Shown one piece after another: positions 46,615-57,949 of a DNA stretch of 64,000 nt. Source of the DNA: Orobanche coerulescens (lineage: Eukaryota > Streptophyta > Magnoliopsida > Lamiales > Orobanchaceae); assembly GCA_033398695.1 (NCBI GenBank), contig CM065816.1, positions 133,583,358-133,647,357 on the forward strand, read 5' to 3'. Below the pieces are notes generated by a model. The model made no database searches, had not been told where the DNA came from, and was given only the letters and a program-made list of their open reading frames with translations. Position 1 is the stretch's first letter, and every line of letters begins with the position of its first letter. The translations under genes were made by a program, and so were the position numbers.

Positions 46615-49317
46615 TGTAACACCCCCAGAATCAAACCGGGAATATTAAACGCCGCAGACCCTCTCCATGAGGATCCACCAGGCTAGACATCCAAACAACA
46701 CAACTCATTACATACCGACGTGATAAAATACCAAATCAATATACTAACTTGGTCTTTCATCACAAACATACAAGTCAAAATGCACATTTCTATCTCAACT
46801 CATACCCATGCAAGGGTAAAATACACTCACAAACAAAAATACGACAGCGGAAAGGACCATACACGAACTCCGACTAACTGCATCCAAAACTGGCCTTCAT
46901 GTGATTAGTATCATTCGCCTACCATCATCCTTCGCACCGATCCTGTGTTTTGCTCCCAAACCTGCATGTACCTGCATGCAAAAACAGACATCCACCCCCC
47001 GAATACTCGGGGGTTAGCAAAACTCCACTGTTTTGCTAGTACAAGTATAAAGTGCAAATACGAGCCATACAAAACACATTCCGAGAATACAACAAAAGAC
47101 TTCCCGAGATATTTGATAATTAAAATAGTTCAAGTCTTGAAAATAGAAACCAAAACAAGAAAGTACTTTGGAAACATTTTCAAATCTCGGGAGTTATCGA
47201 AAACATTTGCGATAGTAAAGTTCTTAATTCTTCACAAGCCTCTTAGGGTCACCGCCCCAAAGTTCATTTTCCAAAAATGCAAAACCGATTAACAAAACAC
47301 GGGGTTCACAACCCAATTCATTCCAGTCACAAAACACAGGGTCCACGACCCAACCATTTCGATCACCAACACAGGGTCCACGACCCGTTCATTCACTTCA
47401 ATTCACTTCCAAAAATACATTACACATAACACATTGTTATTATGCCATTTTAGCCAAACACCAAGACTCGATATATATAATGTCTCTCGACCCTGGGCGC
47501 CAATCATTGTGATACTCCGGACATATCACAATTAATCATCAGTACAAATATTCTGGCAATTCTCGCGACCCGGTCTGGCCCACAAGCCACCAAGTCCCTG
47601 TGTGCCCCGTCGAGCAATCCCCAGGTGAGAATGCCCACTCGAAGTAACCCTCGTGACCCGGTCCAGCCGCTAAGCCACCAGGTCCCCGTGTGACCCCGTC
47701 GAGTCAATCCCCGAGTGAGAGTACCCAAGAACAACCATACAACTCTTATCAATTCACATTTCCAAAACCAAAATCCTCGAGATTCAATCACAATATATAT
47801 ATAGTCGAGGTATTTTGCTAAAATGGCCATGTTATCAAACACATAGTCACGACCCAGAATTAATACTATCCACAAAGAAACACACTTATCTCATCAACAC
47901 CGAATGACAACAACCAATATCACACAACTCATATATCCACCGATAACCACATGACTCCACGCACAATTCATAACAAGAGGATTTAACCATAAATTACCGA
48001 CGACATATTCACACATATTGGCATCACCCGAAAGTAGGGAGATCCTATACTCAACACTAACACACATAGTCAATAAGCACATTAAGTCCCGAACACAAGA
48101 GTCGTCCTTTAAGAAAACTATGATTGTAAATATACTGATTCTTTAGAAAAATGGTTGTAAACATTTATTTAGCACATAACGTCAATTTTCAACCATTATA
48201 TTCACAAAACACGTTATGTATGGGCAAGATACTTGCCTCGGTACCGCGAGCAACGGAACAACGAACGAACACGGTCGGATAGCCCTCGAACTTCCGAAAA
48301 CGACCAAGAATTCGACAACCTCACGATCGCTACAAAAATAACATCACCACGGATAAATAATATTAAACGGAATCCGAATCAACCGGAAAAACAACAAGGA
48401 TCCGAGGGTTCCTTTGAAGAAATCGGAAATCAAGTCCCGAGTGATAAAAATCGATATATGAGTTACAAAATCCGAAGATCATGGCCAAGACAACAAGAAT
48501 ACCATAATCAATTCATCCACCACGGGTTAAATCGAAGAATCACGAAGAAACCCCCAAAATTACATAACTAGGGTTCCACGGAAGAATTACCTCGATCCGA
48601 CGAAGAACAAGGATTGGATGATGATACAATTGACAAGGATCTTCCAAACCACCTTGGAAAAGAGTGGAGTAGGCCAAAGACGTCGCTCCCCGTCTTCTCC
48701 CGTCGCCAGCCGCCACAAAAATGAAGAAAGGGTGAGAAATGATGATTAACGTCGCCAAAAGATTTATATCGATGCTTATTAGCGTGCGCTAATTAGACAG
48801 CATTAGCGCGCGCTAACGAGGTCAACTCTCAGAACTACTGCAAATAACAAGGTTAGTGTGCGCTAGACACACACACGTAGCGCGCGCTAACGAGCCACGG
48901 ATACAGTCTAGTAGCTCCTGGACATGCCTGCACCTACCCGGTAGCGTGCGCTAGGAAGAAGAAATGGTGTGCGCTAAGAAGTCGATAGCGTGCGCTAGAA
49001 ACGAATCTTAGCGTGCGCTAATGAGACTCCAGTCCCAGTCCAGCAGCTCCTGGACTCTCTGGACGGCCAGTTAGTGTGCGCTACACATTCGGTAGCGTGC
49101 GCTAACGACAATGCTGTAGCGTGCGCTATGCCACAAGCATTAGCGTGCGCTACACTACAAAAACCCAAAACTCACCTAGTGATCCAAAACGTCTCCAAAC
49201 ACATGTCCCAACAAGGCACACCCAAACATGGCACAAAATTCCAATGATGAGGGCAATAACAATTCGATAAAGCCCCGAAAACTCAACGAACCCGGAACAA
49301 AATTCTCGGGTATTACA
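46615..49317 (-). repeat. E3 5' LTR (2703 bp)
   Basis: On the minus strand it runs from TGTAATACCCGAG (ending 49317) to GGGGTGTTACA. Palindrome array at 48779-49160, TATA box (minus GATATAAATC, 48761-48770), an 88-bp tandem repeat (47561, 47649), and the double hairpin near 46997-47039. It is very similar to the 3' LTR, so E3 is young. Confidence 0.93.
48779..49160 (-). promoter_or_regulatory. Array of TTAGCGTGCGCTAA palindromes, E3 5' LTR
   Basis: Counterpart of 40648-41022 with the same spacing of about a dozen units. Confidence 0.8.
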
Positions 49318-49322
49318 CGTGG

Positions 49323-49649
49323 GGGTTCTTCCAATGTAATGAAAAGACTAGGGGCTCCCGGCTCTAATAGTCAATGAAATAAAGCACCTACCCCCATATC
49401 GCTTCCAAAGTTAGAGTTGGCGATGAACCGTGCTATCGATGTGGAGATGCTGGACATTGGTACAAGAGCTGCCATGCAAGCAAGCAAGTCGCAGCACACT
49501 ACAAGAAATATAGAGATTCCAAAGAACGGGAAGCTTACTATATGGAGGAAGATGTTCTCGACGAGTCCCCCAACATCAATTTCACAGTCACCAATAATTG
49601 CAATGAGCCATACGTGCCACAGTCATTAGAGGCACCCCTTTATGACTGA
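49323..49649 (+). pseudogene. Copia B gag, second part, with zinc knuckle
   Basis: Continuation of gag after E3. The frame holding the knuckle encodes CYRCGDAGHWYKSC (about 49438-49480; C-x2-C-x4-H-x4-C), then a Lys/Glu-rich tail ending at TGA 49647-49649. It is one frame off the first gag part, so there is an indel or stop just after the insertion site (a TGA near 49374 is in the first frame). Confidence 0.82.
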
Positions 49650-49863
49650 ATGTCATCATTATGTTTACTTTCTCATTTACATTTGGCATTGTTACCTCAG
49701 AACGATTTTATCGATGTTTTATTTTCAGTAATAGTGTGATGAAACTTTGTTTTTCTAAAACAAGATATTATTATTTCTTACGTTATATTCTTAGCTTTAT
49801 TTCGAGGAAACGAAAATTGCTTGCGTGTGTATGGTTCGAATTTTCTTTTCCACTTTTCCGTAG

Positions 49864-50087
49864 GAATGAATCGAGGAGAACTTGAATGTTTGGTTGACAG
49901 TGGGACCACCCACACCATTCTTAGGAATAGGCTTCTATTCACTGAATTAGTTGCATGTCAATCCTCGGTATCCACGATGAATGGGTCCTCCCAACTCATC
50001 CAAGGGCGAGGAAATGCCCGATTTTTATTGCTTAACGGCACTCTTCTACGAGTTACTGATGCTCTATACAAACCTAGGACTCCTTGA
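49864..50087 (+). pseudogene. Copia B aspartic protease
   Basis: NRGELECLVDSGTTHTIL carries the active-site DSG of retroviral-type proteases. About 215 bp with stops lie between the gag stop and this region. It begins right after TTTTCCGTAG, which has the form of a splice acceptor. The frame ends at 50087 before the pre-integrase domain. Confidence 0.8.
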
Positions 50088-50159
50088 ACCTTACTCATAT
50101 TTAAGGATATACATAGCAATGGTTTCCATGTCGAAACCCACTGTGAGAATGGAATCAAG

Positions 50160-51330
50160 TTCCTTTATATTACATCTAATGAATGTGGACGTAAACGCAT
50201 ATTAGAAAAAATTAAGAGTCAAAATAGTGGACTGTACACCACAACCATTAGGGTATTCGAATCCTATGCTGTCACCATAAATGAAATTTGGGACAATGAC
50301 TCATATAGGCTTTAGCATGATATACTAGGTCATCCCGGTTGAGATATGATGATCCGTATTCTAAAGAACTCGTATGGACATCCTTTCTTTCGAGTGAAAA
50401 AAGGGCAAAAACTCAACACAAATAACAGTATTGATGTTAATCATGCTATGTCGTCTAAAGAAATAGAGACATATGCCCCTCCTAAGCAATTAACTATGTC
50501 AAAAGCAGATCACTCATTCTGCAAAGCCTGCTCTTTATCTAAAGTAGTAGCGAGACCTTCCTACACTAAAGGTACTAAAGAGAACATCCCATTCTTACAA
50601 CGTATAACAAGGAGATATTTGAGGACCCATCCACCCAGAATGTGGACCATTTAGGTACTTTATGGTACTAGTGGATGCTTCGATACGTTGATCATATGTC
50701 GCACTCATTTCTACTCGAAATGCTGCATTTGCAAATCTCCTAGCTCAGATCATTCGTCTAAGGACTCACCATCCTGATCACCCTATCAAGTCTATTCGAC
50801 TCGATAATGCAGGAGAATTTACATCTAAAGTATTTGAAGACTACTGCATGCCAATCGGAATCGATGTAGAGCATCATGTTCCCCATGTGCTTATGCAAGA
50901 TGGTCTCGCATAGGCAACCATTAAAAGAATCCAAATGGTAGCACGGGCATTAGTTTTGCGCACCAATCTTCCCATCTCTTTTTGGGGATATGCAGTCCTA
51001 GATACAGCCGTACTTATTCATTTCAGACCCACCGTTGGCCAACCATTCTCTGCGTACCAGTTGGTAACTGGATACGAGCCAGATATCTCACATCTACGCA
51101 TATTTGGTTATGCAACATATGTGCCGATTGCACCCCCACAATGCAATAAGATGGGTCCTCAGTGACGTTTAGGTATCTACGTTGGATATGAATCCCCAAC
51201 AATAATCCGCTACTTAGAACCCTTGATAGGTGATCTTTTTACCGCAATCTTTGCAGATTGTCACTTCAATGAGTCGGAATTCCCATCGTTAGGGGGAGAG
51301 GAGAAAAAGAAATTTCTCAAGAAATAACAG
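50160..51330 (+). pseudogene. Copia B pre-integrase and integrase
   Basis: 50220-50590 corresponds to the pre-integrase zinc region with stops at key places (for example a stop replacing Trp in the LWH motif near 50314). The integrase core at about 50600-51160 keeps DNAGEFTSKVF (50802-50834), then ARALVLRTNLPISFWGYA and the AYQLVTGYEP and HLRIFGYA blocks of the C-terminal part. At least four in-frame stops or shifts occur. Confidence 0.82.
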
Positions 51331-51333
51331 TAA

Positions 51334-51885
51334 TTGTCCTGGCCCGTCCCTAGTCTGTCTCATTATGAACCCCGTACCTCACTATGTGATCGTGAAGTAC
51401 AACGAATCCTCGAACTTCAGAACATAGCAGATTTGATGCCTGATGCATTTACTAATATCGCCAAAGTGACAAGATCACACATTCCAACTGCAAATGTGCC
51501 TGCAAGGTTAGAAGTCCCCAATAAGGGGCACATCACCAATGTACCGAGTGATGCGATCGCACCAAGTGGAAGCGCGATCGAGGTCGTGGATCCCAAAAGG
51601 AAAAGAGGGAGGCCACATGGTTCGATAGACACCCACCCAAGGATGAAAACGGTAGGTGAGGTACAAATCAACCCATTAATCATCAATACTGGGAATCCTT
51701 CCCATGATATTGTCTCTGACTATAGCTATGTCCACAAATCATTACTGGGGATGCCCCGAAGATCGATTCGACATCATAGAACAAAGAAATCTCGATCAAC
51801 TATGAAAGTGTGTTTGATTGGATGGAACAATCGACCACTCATATTGATGATGTGTTTGCAAACACAGTTGCTCAAGAAATTATAA
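51334..51885 (+). pseudogene. Copia B integrase-reverse transcriptase linker
   Basis: An open 183-codon frame without catalytic motifs, matching the Copia A stretch 7240-7546. It is Pro/Ser/Arg-rich and has a KRKRGRPHG basic patch, suitable for the variable linker of Copia pol. Confidence 0.7.
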
Positions 51886-51889
51886 AGCA

Positions 51890-52957
51890 CGATGATATAG
51901 AACCACGCTATGTTGAATAGTATCAACGAAGAGTCGATTGGCCTAAATGGAAAGAAGCAATTCAGGCAGAGCTTGGCTCTCTGACAAAACGCCAGGTATT
52001 TGGCCCAGTAGTGATAACTCCGCCAAGTGTACAGCCTGTTGGACACAAATGGATTCTTGTCAGAAATTGTAATGAGAATCACGAAGTCCTAAGGTACAAG
52101 GGTCGACTTGTTGCATAAGGTTTCTTGCAGCACCCTGGTCTCAATTATGAGGAAACATACTCCCCCGTAATGGACGTTATTGTGTTCCGCTATCTAATTA
52201 GCCTAGTTATTTCCGAAGGACTGGAAATGCAGCTAATGGATGTGGTCACTGCGTATCTCTATGGGGATCTAGATACGGAGATTTACATGAAAGTGCCCGA
52301 AGGCATTTCACTACCCAAATCAAGTAACTCCAGACCACAGATTGCGTATTCAGTTCGTTTGAAATGCTCAATCTACAATTTGAAACAATCCGTAAGGATG
52401 TGGTATAACCGTCTAAGTGAATACTTGATTGGGAAGGGATACAAGACCGATGAACTGTGTCCTTGCATCTTTCTAAACAAAACAAGTTCCAGATTTGCGA
52501 TCATCCTAGTATATGTCGACGATATGAATATAATCGGCACTCTTGATGAAATAAGAGAAACTACCGGATACTTGAAAACTGAGTTTGAGATGAAAGATCT
52601 TGGGAAGACTCGTTTCTGTCTTGGCATTTAGATAGAACATAGAGTATGTGGAATTCTCATCCACCAGTCTGCTTATGTCCAGAAGATGCTTAGACGCTTT
52701 AATATGGACAAAGAACACCCGGTTAGCACTCCCATGATCGGTCGTAGCTTGGATGCGAAGAAAGATCCATTCCGTCCAAAGGAAGATGACGAGGAGCTTT
52801 TGGGAGCTAAAATTCCCTACTTAAGTGCAATCGGCGCTCTATTGTACTTAGCTCAATGTACGCGACCGGACACCGCCTTCTCAGTAAACTTGCTGGCTCG
52901 ATTTAGTTCAGCACCGATACAACGTTACTGGAATGGTATCAAGAACATATTCAAATA
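51890..52957 (+). pseudogene. Copia B reverse transcriptase
   Basis: Well preserved. 52125-52631 covers the fingers and palm: YSPVMDVIVFRYLI, MDVVTAYLYGDLD, SIYNLKQSVRMWYNRL, catalytic box YVDD at 52512-52523, and FEMKDLGKTRFCLG. A TAG at 52629-52631 stops the frame, which then continues to a TRPD block (about 52864) and the RNase H start. The hAT MITE enters at 52966. The upstream part (51890-52120) has stops at about 51917 and 52118. Confidence 0.88.
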
Positions 52958-52965
52958 CCTAAAAG

Positions 52966-53524
52966 TAGGGCTGAGCAAAACCGAAATTGGAAACCGAAAA
53001 ACTGATAAAAACCGATGAAACCAAAACCGGAAAACCGAAACCAAAGAGAACCCATCGGTTTTGGGTTCACATTTTAGAAACCGAATTTTTCAGTTTCGGT
53101 TCGGTTTGTACTTTAGAAACCGCACCGTGAAACCAAAACCGACCCATTTTTATGAAACCGACCCAAGAACCGAGCCAAACCCAGAAATCGGCCCATAATA
53201 TATTTATATGTCTCATTATTTAATATTTAATATATATTTTAAAAAATAAAAAACTAAAATATGGAACCTAACCCTGATGATTTAATATTAAATATATATT
53301 TAATATATATTTTAATATATACATTTGCTGGAAAATGGGTTAAAATCCAAAACCCACGGGTTTAAACCCAAAATCCATGAGTGTATGGGTTGAACCCGAG
53401 AAACCGAAACCAAAACCAAAACCGACCAGAAACCGAGAAAACGAAACCGACCAGAAACCGAATTTAGTGGTTTGGGTTCGGTTTTGCCCCAAAACCGACC
53501 CAAACCGACCCATGCTCAGCCCTA
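52966..53524. mobile_element. hAT MITE (559 bp), AAACCGAAACC-rich
   Basis: Perfect start of terminal inverted repeat TAGGGCTGAGCA at both ends and an exact 8-bp TSD CCTAAAAG (52958-52965, 53525-53532). Ends rich in ACCGAAACC repeats, centre AT-rich. No coding capacity. Confidence 0.93.
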
Positions 53525-53532
53525 CCTAAAAG

Positions 53533-54120
53533 GAACATTGACTTAGGACTATTCTTTCCCTACACGCAGGCAAAGGAAGCTTCTTCCATAAAGACAAATG
53601 CTGAAGTAAATGCTAATGCCATAGAGCCTACCCCGACGAACGCATTGGTAGGATTTGATGATGCAGGGTACCTCTCCGACCCACACAAAGGTCGTTCCAA
53701 ACTGGCTATGTATTTGCTATTGGGAACACCGCTATATCTTAGAGATCTACTAAACAAACTCTTGTAGCTACCTCATCTAATCACGCCGAGATTATCGCTT
53801 TGCATGAGGCAGTATGAGAGTATTTGGTCAAGTGCTATCATTACACATATCCGAGGTAACAGTGGACTAAGTAATGTCACTGAAGCACCCACATGCATAT
53901 ATGAAGATAATGCAACTTGCATCGAACATATGAAGCTTTGGGTATCTCAAGGGGGATAACACAAAGCACATATCTCCAAAATTCTTCTGCAATCAGCAAC
54001 AACAGACTCTCCTAAATATTCAAGTAAAGCAAGTGAAATCTGAGAAAATGTGGCCGATTTGTTCACCAAATCTCTGCCAAAAGTCGTGTTTGAAAAACAT
54101 GTGAGAAGTATCGGAATGTG
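53533..54120 (+). pseudogene. Copia B RNase H, 3' end of pol
   Basis: Resumes after the MITE with the YLKGT(I/L)D block and LFFPY. 53640-53720 holds GFDDAGYLSDPHKGRS, the first RNase H Asp region. Later blocks (HAEIIALHEA-like near 53779, and a LADLFTKSLP-like end near 54052) are in other frames with stops. Confidence 0.78.
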
Positions 54121-54189
54121 GAGAATTTTTGAACTCCCGAAATCGATGTAAAGGTAGAGGGAGAAGGGTGAGTCATAAAGAAACTTACT

Positions 54190-54640
54190 CACCGACATTG
54201 TACTATTTTCTTTGACCAAGGTTTATTTTCTCCCACTGGGTTTTGTTAATTGGAAAAGTTTTTAATGAGGCAAATGACACATGTACAAGTTTTTCAAAAT
54301 ATCCTTGATTGATGTACAAGTCAGAGGGAGATGTAGACTTGAGGGGGAGTTCTTACATCCACACCATATGTTATACTCTTTTCCTCCCAAGGATTCTTTT
54401 TCCCACAGGGTTTTTATTACATGGAAAGGTTTTTAATGAGGTAACAAGATATACGATTTTAGGGATCGATGGAATAGTCACCTTAGTAGCGCTATGATCA
54501 AATGTAATGATCATATAAGAGGATATATTCAAATAACAAAGTCTAAACTTGATGTGTCTAGATGCTGTACTTTTTTCCCTACGATCAAGATATTTTTTCC
54601 ACTGGATTTTTGCTTGACGAGATTTTAACTAGGCACAAGG
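54190..54640 (+). repeat. 3' untranslated repeats of Copia B
   Basis: Three degenerate units at about 54195-54270, 54362-54440 and 54562-54632 with CCCACTGGGTTTT followed by GGTTTTTAATGAGGCAA-like text, as in Copia A. The polypurine run ACAAGGGGAG (to 54644) follows. Confidence 0.78.
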
Positions 54641-54644
54641 GGAG

Positions 54645-54815
54645 TGTTAAATTAATAATACCCAATGTGTGTCTAAGTCTGTTAGTTTACGGGCTTTTCT
54701 AGTTGGGGTAGGGTTAGACCTGCGTGTATGTATTTCTCCCTATTTAAATGGATGTCATCAATGGAATAATACAGTTTTTGCCCTACTTTTCTGTTCAGTT
54801 ATTTTCCTTTCAACA
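54645..54815 (+). repeat. Copia B 3' LTR (171 bp)
   Basis: TGTTAAATTAATAATACCC to TTTCAACA, matching the 5' LTR. Confidence 0.92.
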
Positions 54816-55560
54816 TTTTTAAATAAGAAATATGATTAAAATAAAATTATTGATCTTCGTGCAATCTACGGTCCAGATAAGCATATGCATAAAACATATG
54901 TATTTCATGTATTAAAATACTAATACATTAAAATTATGCATTATATGCATAAAAGTATCGATGTATTAAAATAATACATTTTATATATAATTTTTCGTGA
55001 GAATAAATTTTGGTCACTCATTTAATTAAGATTTATATACCAAAATCACTCCTATTTCTTTACTTAGACTCTATTTTCACTAGAATCATCACCTATATAT
55101 TTATTTATATATTATTAAAAGTAAAATTGAAAGAAAAAAAAGCTCGTAGGTTTTGGGTGAACGCTATACTTGAGAGCTTTTGAATCTAATCTAAATCAAA
55201 ATTATAGTATAAATTAAATTAGCATCATCCAAACAGATTAATTCACTCAAATTAGATTATTTGACTAGCTTTAATTCAAGATTATAATCTAGATTAAACC
55301 GCCACCCAAGCCTATCCATTGTAACACTTCTAATTTACAAAACACGTTATGATAACATTCTAAAATTTATATAGTATATACACTTTTTAACACTTGTACA
55401 TATTAACACTATATAGGCAACACATATACTAAGTAATAACACTATTTAGATAACAATTTTACACAAATAAAAATTCAGATAACACTTTAAGATAACATTA
55501 TTTTATGAAATACTTTTATACAAATAATATTTTTCAGTAATACTTTTACATAAATATTAC
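54816..55560. other. AT-rich DNA without genes
   Basis: Contains several TAACACTATATAG / TAACACTTT-like short repeats at 55320-55560, and a segment at 55150-55315 whose ends (TTTTGGGTGAACG and CCACCCAAGCC) are loosely inverted. Nothing firm. Confidence 0.5.
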
Positions 55561-55619
55561 ATTTAGATAAAACAGCTTTCCGAAAAAGGAGAGCCAAGCT
55601 CAAGGCAAACTACAACGAA

Positions 55620-56200
55620 ATATATTCTGCCAATGCCGCCGCCATTTTCGACTATATCAAGGATCTTGGATCTACCGCCCCTCGAGACTGATCCTGATGG
55701 ACCCATCCCAGCTGGACAAGAAATGGTTCTACACCTACCAAAACTCCATCGGCATAAAATTGTAGAGTGTCGTAACCTCGTCAATGCCCTCATATCATCT
55801 TTGTGTCGACCGCAGTCTAACATGTTTTGGCTAAAATTCGTGGAAAGACGACCGAGGTGAAGTCCGCCCTTTAAAGCCCTGAACGAAATTCTCAATCTGA
55901 TCGGCGCCAATAAAAATCGATGAGAGATCCAACCGCAAGTGGAGGGCGGCGATTCAAGAAGTAGCCACATCTTATCAACGGGTTCGGGGCTGAGATACCT
56001 AAGATGTGGCCCTCGTACAAAAGACCGAGCCGAGGATAAGGGCCTGATTTTCTTTAGTGAACGCGGGCACTGAAAAGTTCGTGCAACCGCACGATGATGC
56101 GCTCATCATCACACTTCTCATTCTTGACATCCCACTCATTAGATTATGATCGACAATGGGGCATATGCAAATGCTACCTCCATATGCAAACATTTCAAAG
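55620..56200 (+). pseudogene. Tat-like gag/protease remnant
   Basis: At about 56085-56130 a frame reads PHDDALIITLLI, matching the region before the protease active site in plant Tat elements; the following VDNGS-like part is shifted (near 56146). The upstream 450 bp probably belong to gag but are too broken to prove it. Confidence 0.5.
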
Positions 56201-56869
56201 GATACACATAAATGAGTTGCATATACATCTTTCTAAAAACAAATATGGGGATTCGGCACAAGCAACACCACTTGGTCGGTGGGTGAGATTGATCTGTCAT
56301 GTCAGTTCGGAGAGCACAATAGTAGCAGGACGATCATGGCCGTCGTCAAAATTATTGACGCCCTAAGTGAACACAACGCCCTTTCAGACAAGGTGACCCT
56401 ATATCAACTAAAGTCCACCAAATCCATTAATCATTATTGTTTAACATTTCTTTTGTGAGAGGGAAGAACATTGACTCATAGGGACGATCATAGGACAACC
56501 CGGGAATGCAGCTCCAACATCCGAGCTCGAGAAATTAATGTTGGAGAGTTCTCCATCGGCCCAAATTTGGTTGAATTATATCCAGTCGATCCCAGGCCAA
56601 CCCAGGTGGGTGACCCGGGAAAGTACTGGTGAATCCAGAACCCGCTGACCTCAAAAAGGCGAAAGATGTGATGGTCGATTGGGGCCACCAACCCAAAAAG
56701 TAAGCGATGGGATTGGAGGACGAAATGGACCCAAGGAATAAAAGGAAAGAGGAAGAGGAATGCCGAGATAGTCGAATAACTTGACTGGATTACTGTTGAT
56801 GAAGCAAACCCGACCAGGAAACTCTGGGTCGGCCACAATCTGACTGAACCGATCTGAAGTTAACTAATT

Positions 56870-57708
56870 AGCTGTCTGAAAACAAGAACCAATGTCTTCG
56901 CCTGGTCGCATGAAGACATGTCAGGAATCAGCACTGCCATGCCTATCATCGACTTAATATTGATCTAGAAATACAAGCTGATGGTTCAAAAAAGACATAT
57001 GGGTCGAGAAAATGCAGGAGGCCATGGAAGGATTAGTGTCCAAGTTCCTTGAAATAAATTCATAGCAAAGTATCCCCTATGGATGGCAAACCTAGTATTG
57101 GTCAGAAAAGGCATCAAAAAATACGACTGTGTATTAATTTTACCGATCTGAACAAATCCTATCCCAAAGACAGCTATCCACTTCCGCACATTATTTACAT
57201 GGTCAATGCGACTGCCGGGTACGAGTTAGTGCGTTTCATGGATGCTTATTCCAGTTACAACCAGATCAGCCTCTATGTTGGCGACAAAGAAAATACATAT
57301 TTCTTCTCGGCTCACAGCCTCTACTACTAGACGATGACGCCTTTGGTCTCAAAAATATTGAGGCAACTTATCAAAGGTTAGTCAACAAGATGTTCATAGA
57401 TATGATTAGATACATAATGGAAGCTTATGTAGATAATATGCTTGTAAAAAGTTTGTATCATTTCCTATCATGTACACCATCTTAATAAAATGTTCTCAAT
57501 TTTGTGCGAGTATAAGATGATGTTAAGTAATCCAAAGAGGAAACGAAGCCAACCCTAATAAAATCAAAGCTGTTCTGGGCTTCAAACTACCCAACTCGGT
57601 TAATTAAAGTCCTTAGCTTGACTGGATGATTGGCCGATCCGGTTTGCCTTCTATTCAATAGAAAATACAGACGTTTCTTCGAGGCAATCACAGAAAAACA
57701 AAAAAAAC
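56870..57708 (+). pseudogene. Tat-like reverse transcriptase remnant
   Basis: 56893-56980 holds VFAWSHEDMSGI, then 57120-57330 the palm start (TDLNKSYPKDSYPLP, RFMDAYSSYNQISLY), then KNIEATYQRLVNKMF (after a shift) and the catalytic box as YVDN (about 57427-57438), where YVDD is expected. The last Asp is changed, so it would be inactive even without the stops. The CACTA element enters at 57712. Confidence 0.8.
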
Positions 57709-57949
57709 TTGCACTACACCATATATGACCTATTGCAAGCCCATTACATATTTGTGTTGCATAAAGTGTTGCTATAGATAAGAAATTTGCTAATCTATTG
57801 CAATATTTTCGAAAAGTGTTGTATAAAATGGGAAAGTGTTGCAAGCTTAAGAATCATTTTGAAAATTTTAGAACTATTGCAATACATTACAAAAGTGTTA
57901 CAATACACATAACAATTTTGGTCAACTTGAGCCAAATTTACAAAAGTTG

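Larger units (their letters stand above)
37563..49317 (-). mobile_element. E3: non-autonomous LTR retrotransposon, minus strand, inserted in Copia B gag
   Basis: 5' LTR (minus) 46615-49317, 3' LTR 37563-41186, exact TSD CGTGG (37558-37562, 49318-49322). Primer site GCTCTGATACCA (46599-46610, reverse complement) and polypurine tract (41187-41203) are present. After removing its solo-LTR insert the interior is about 2.8 kb and has no recognisable protein, as in E1. Its 3' LTR carries a hAT-like insertion. Confidence 0.93.
35527..54815 (+). mobile_element. Copia B: Ty1/Copia element split by E3 and a hAT MITE
   Basis: LTRs at 35527-35698 and 54645-54815. Flanks TTTCT and TTTTT give a plausible TSD with one mismatch. 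Without the inserts it is about 7 kb. Gag, protease, integrase, reverse transcriptase and RNase H stand in Copia order with several stops; reverse transcriptase is best kept. Same family as Copia A. Confidence 0.9.

Noticed and set aside
55150..55315. Possible small MITE with TTTTGGGTG / CACCCAAGCC ends
   Set aside because: Ends match poorly and no convincing target duplication was found.
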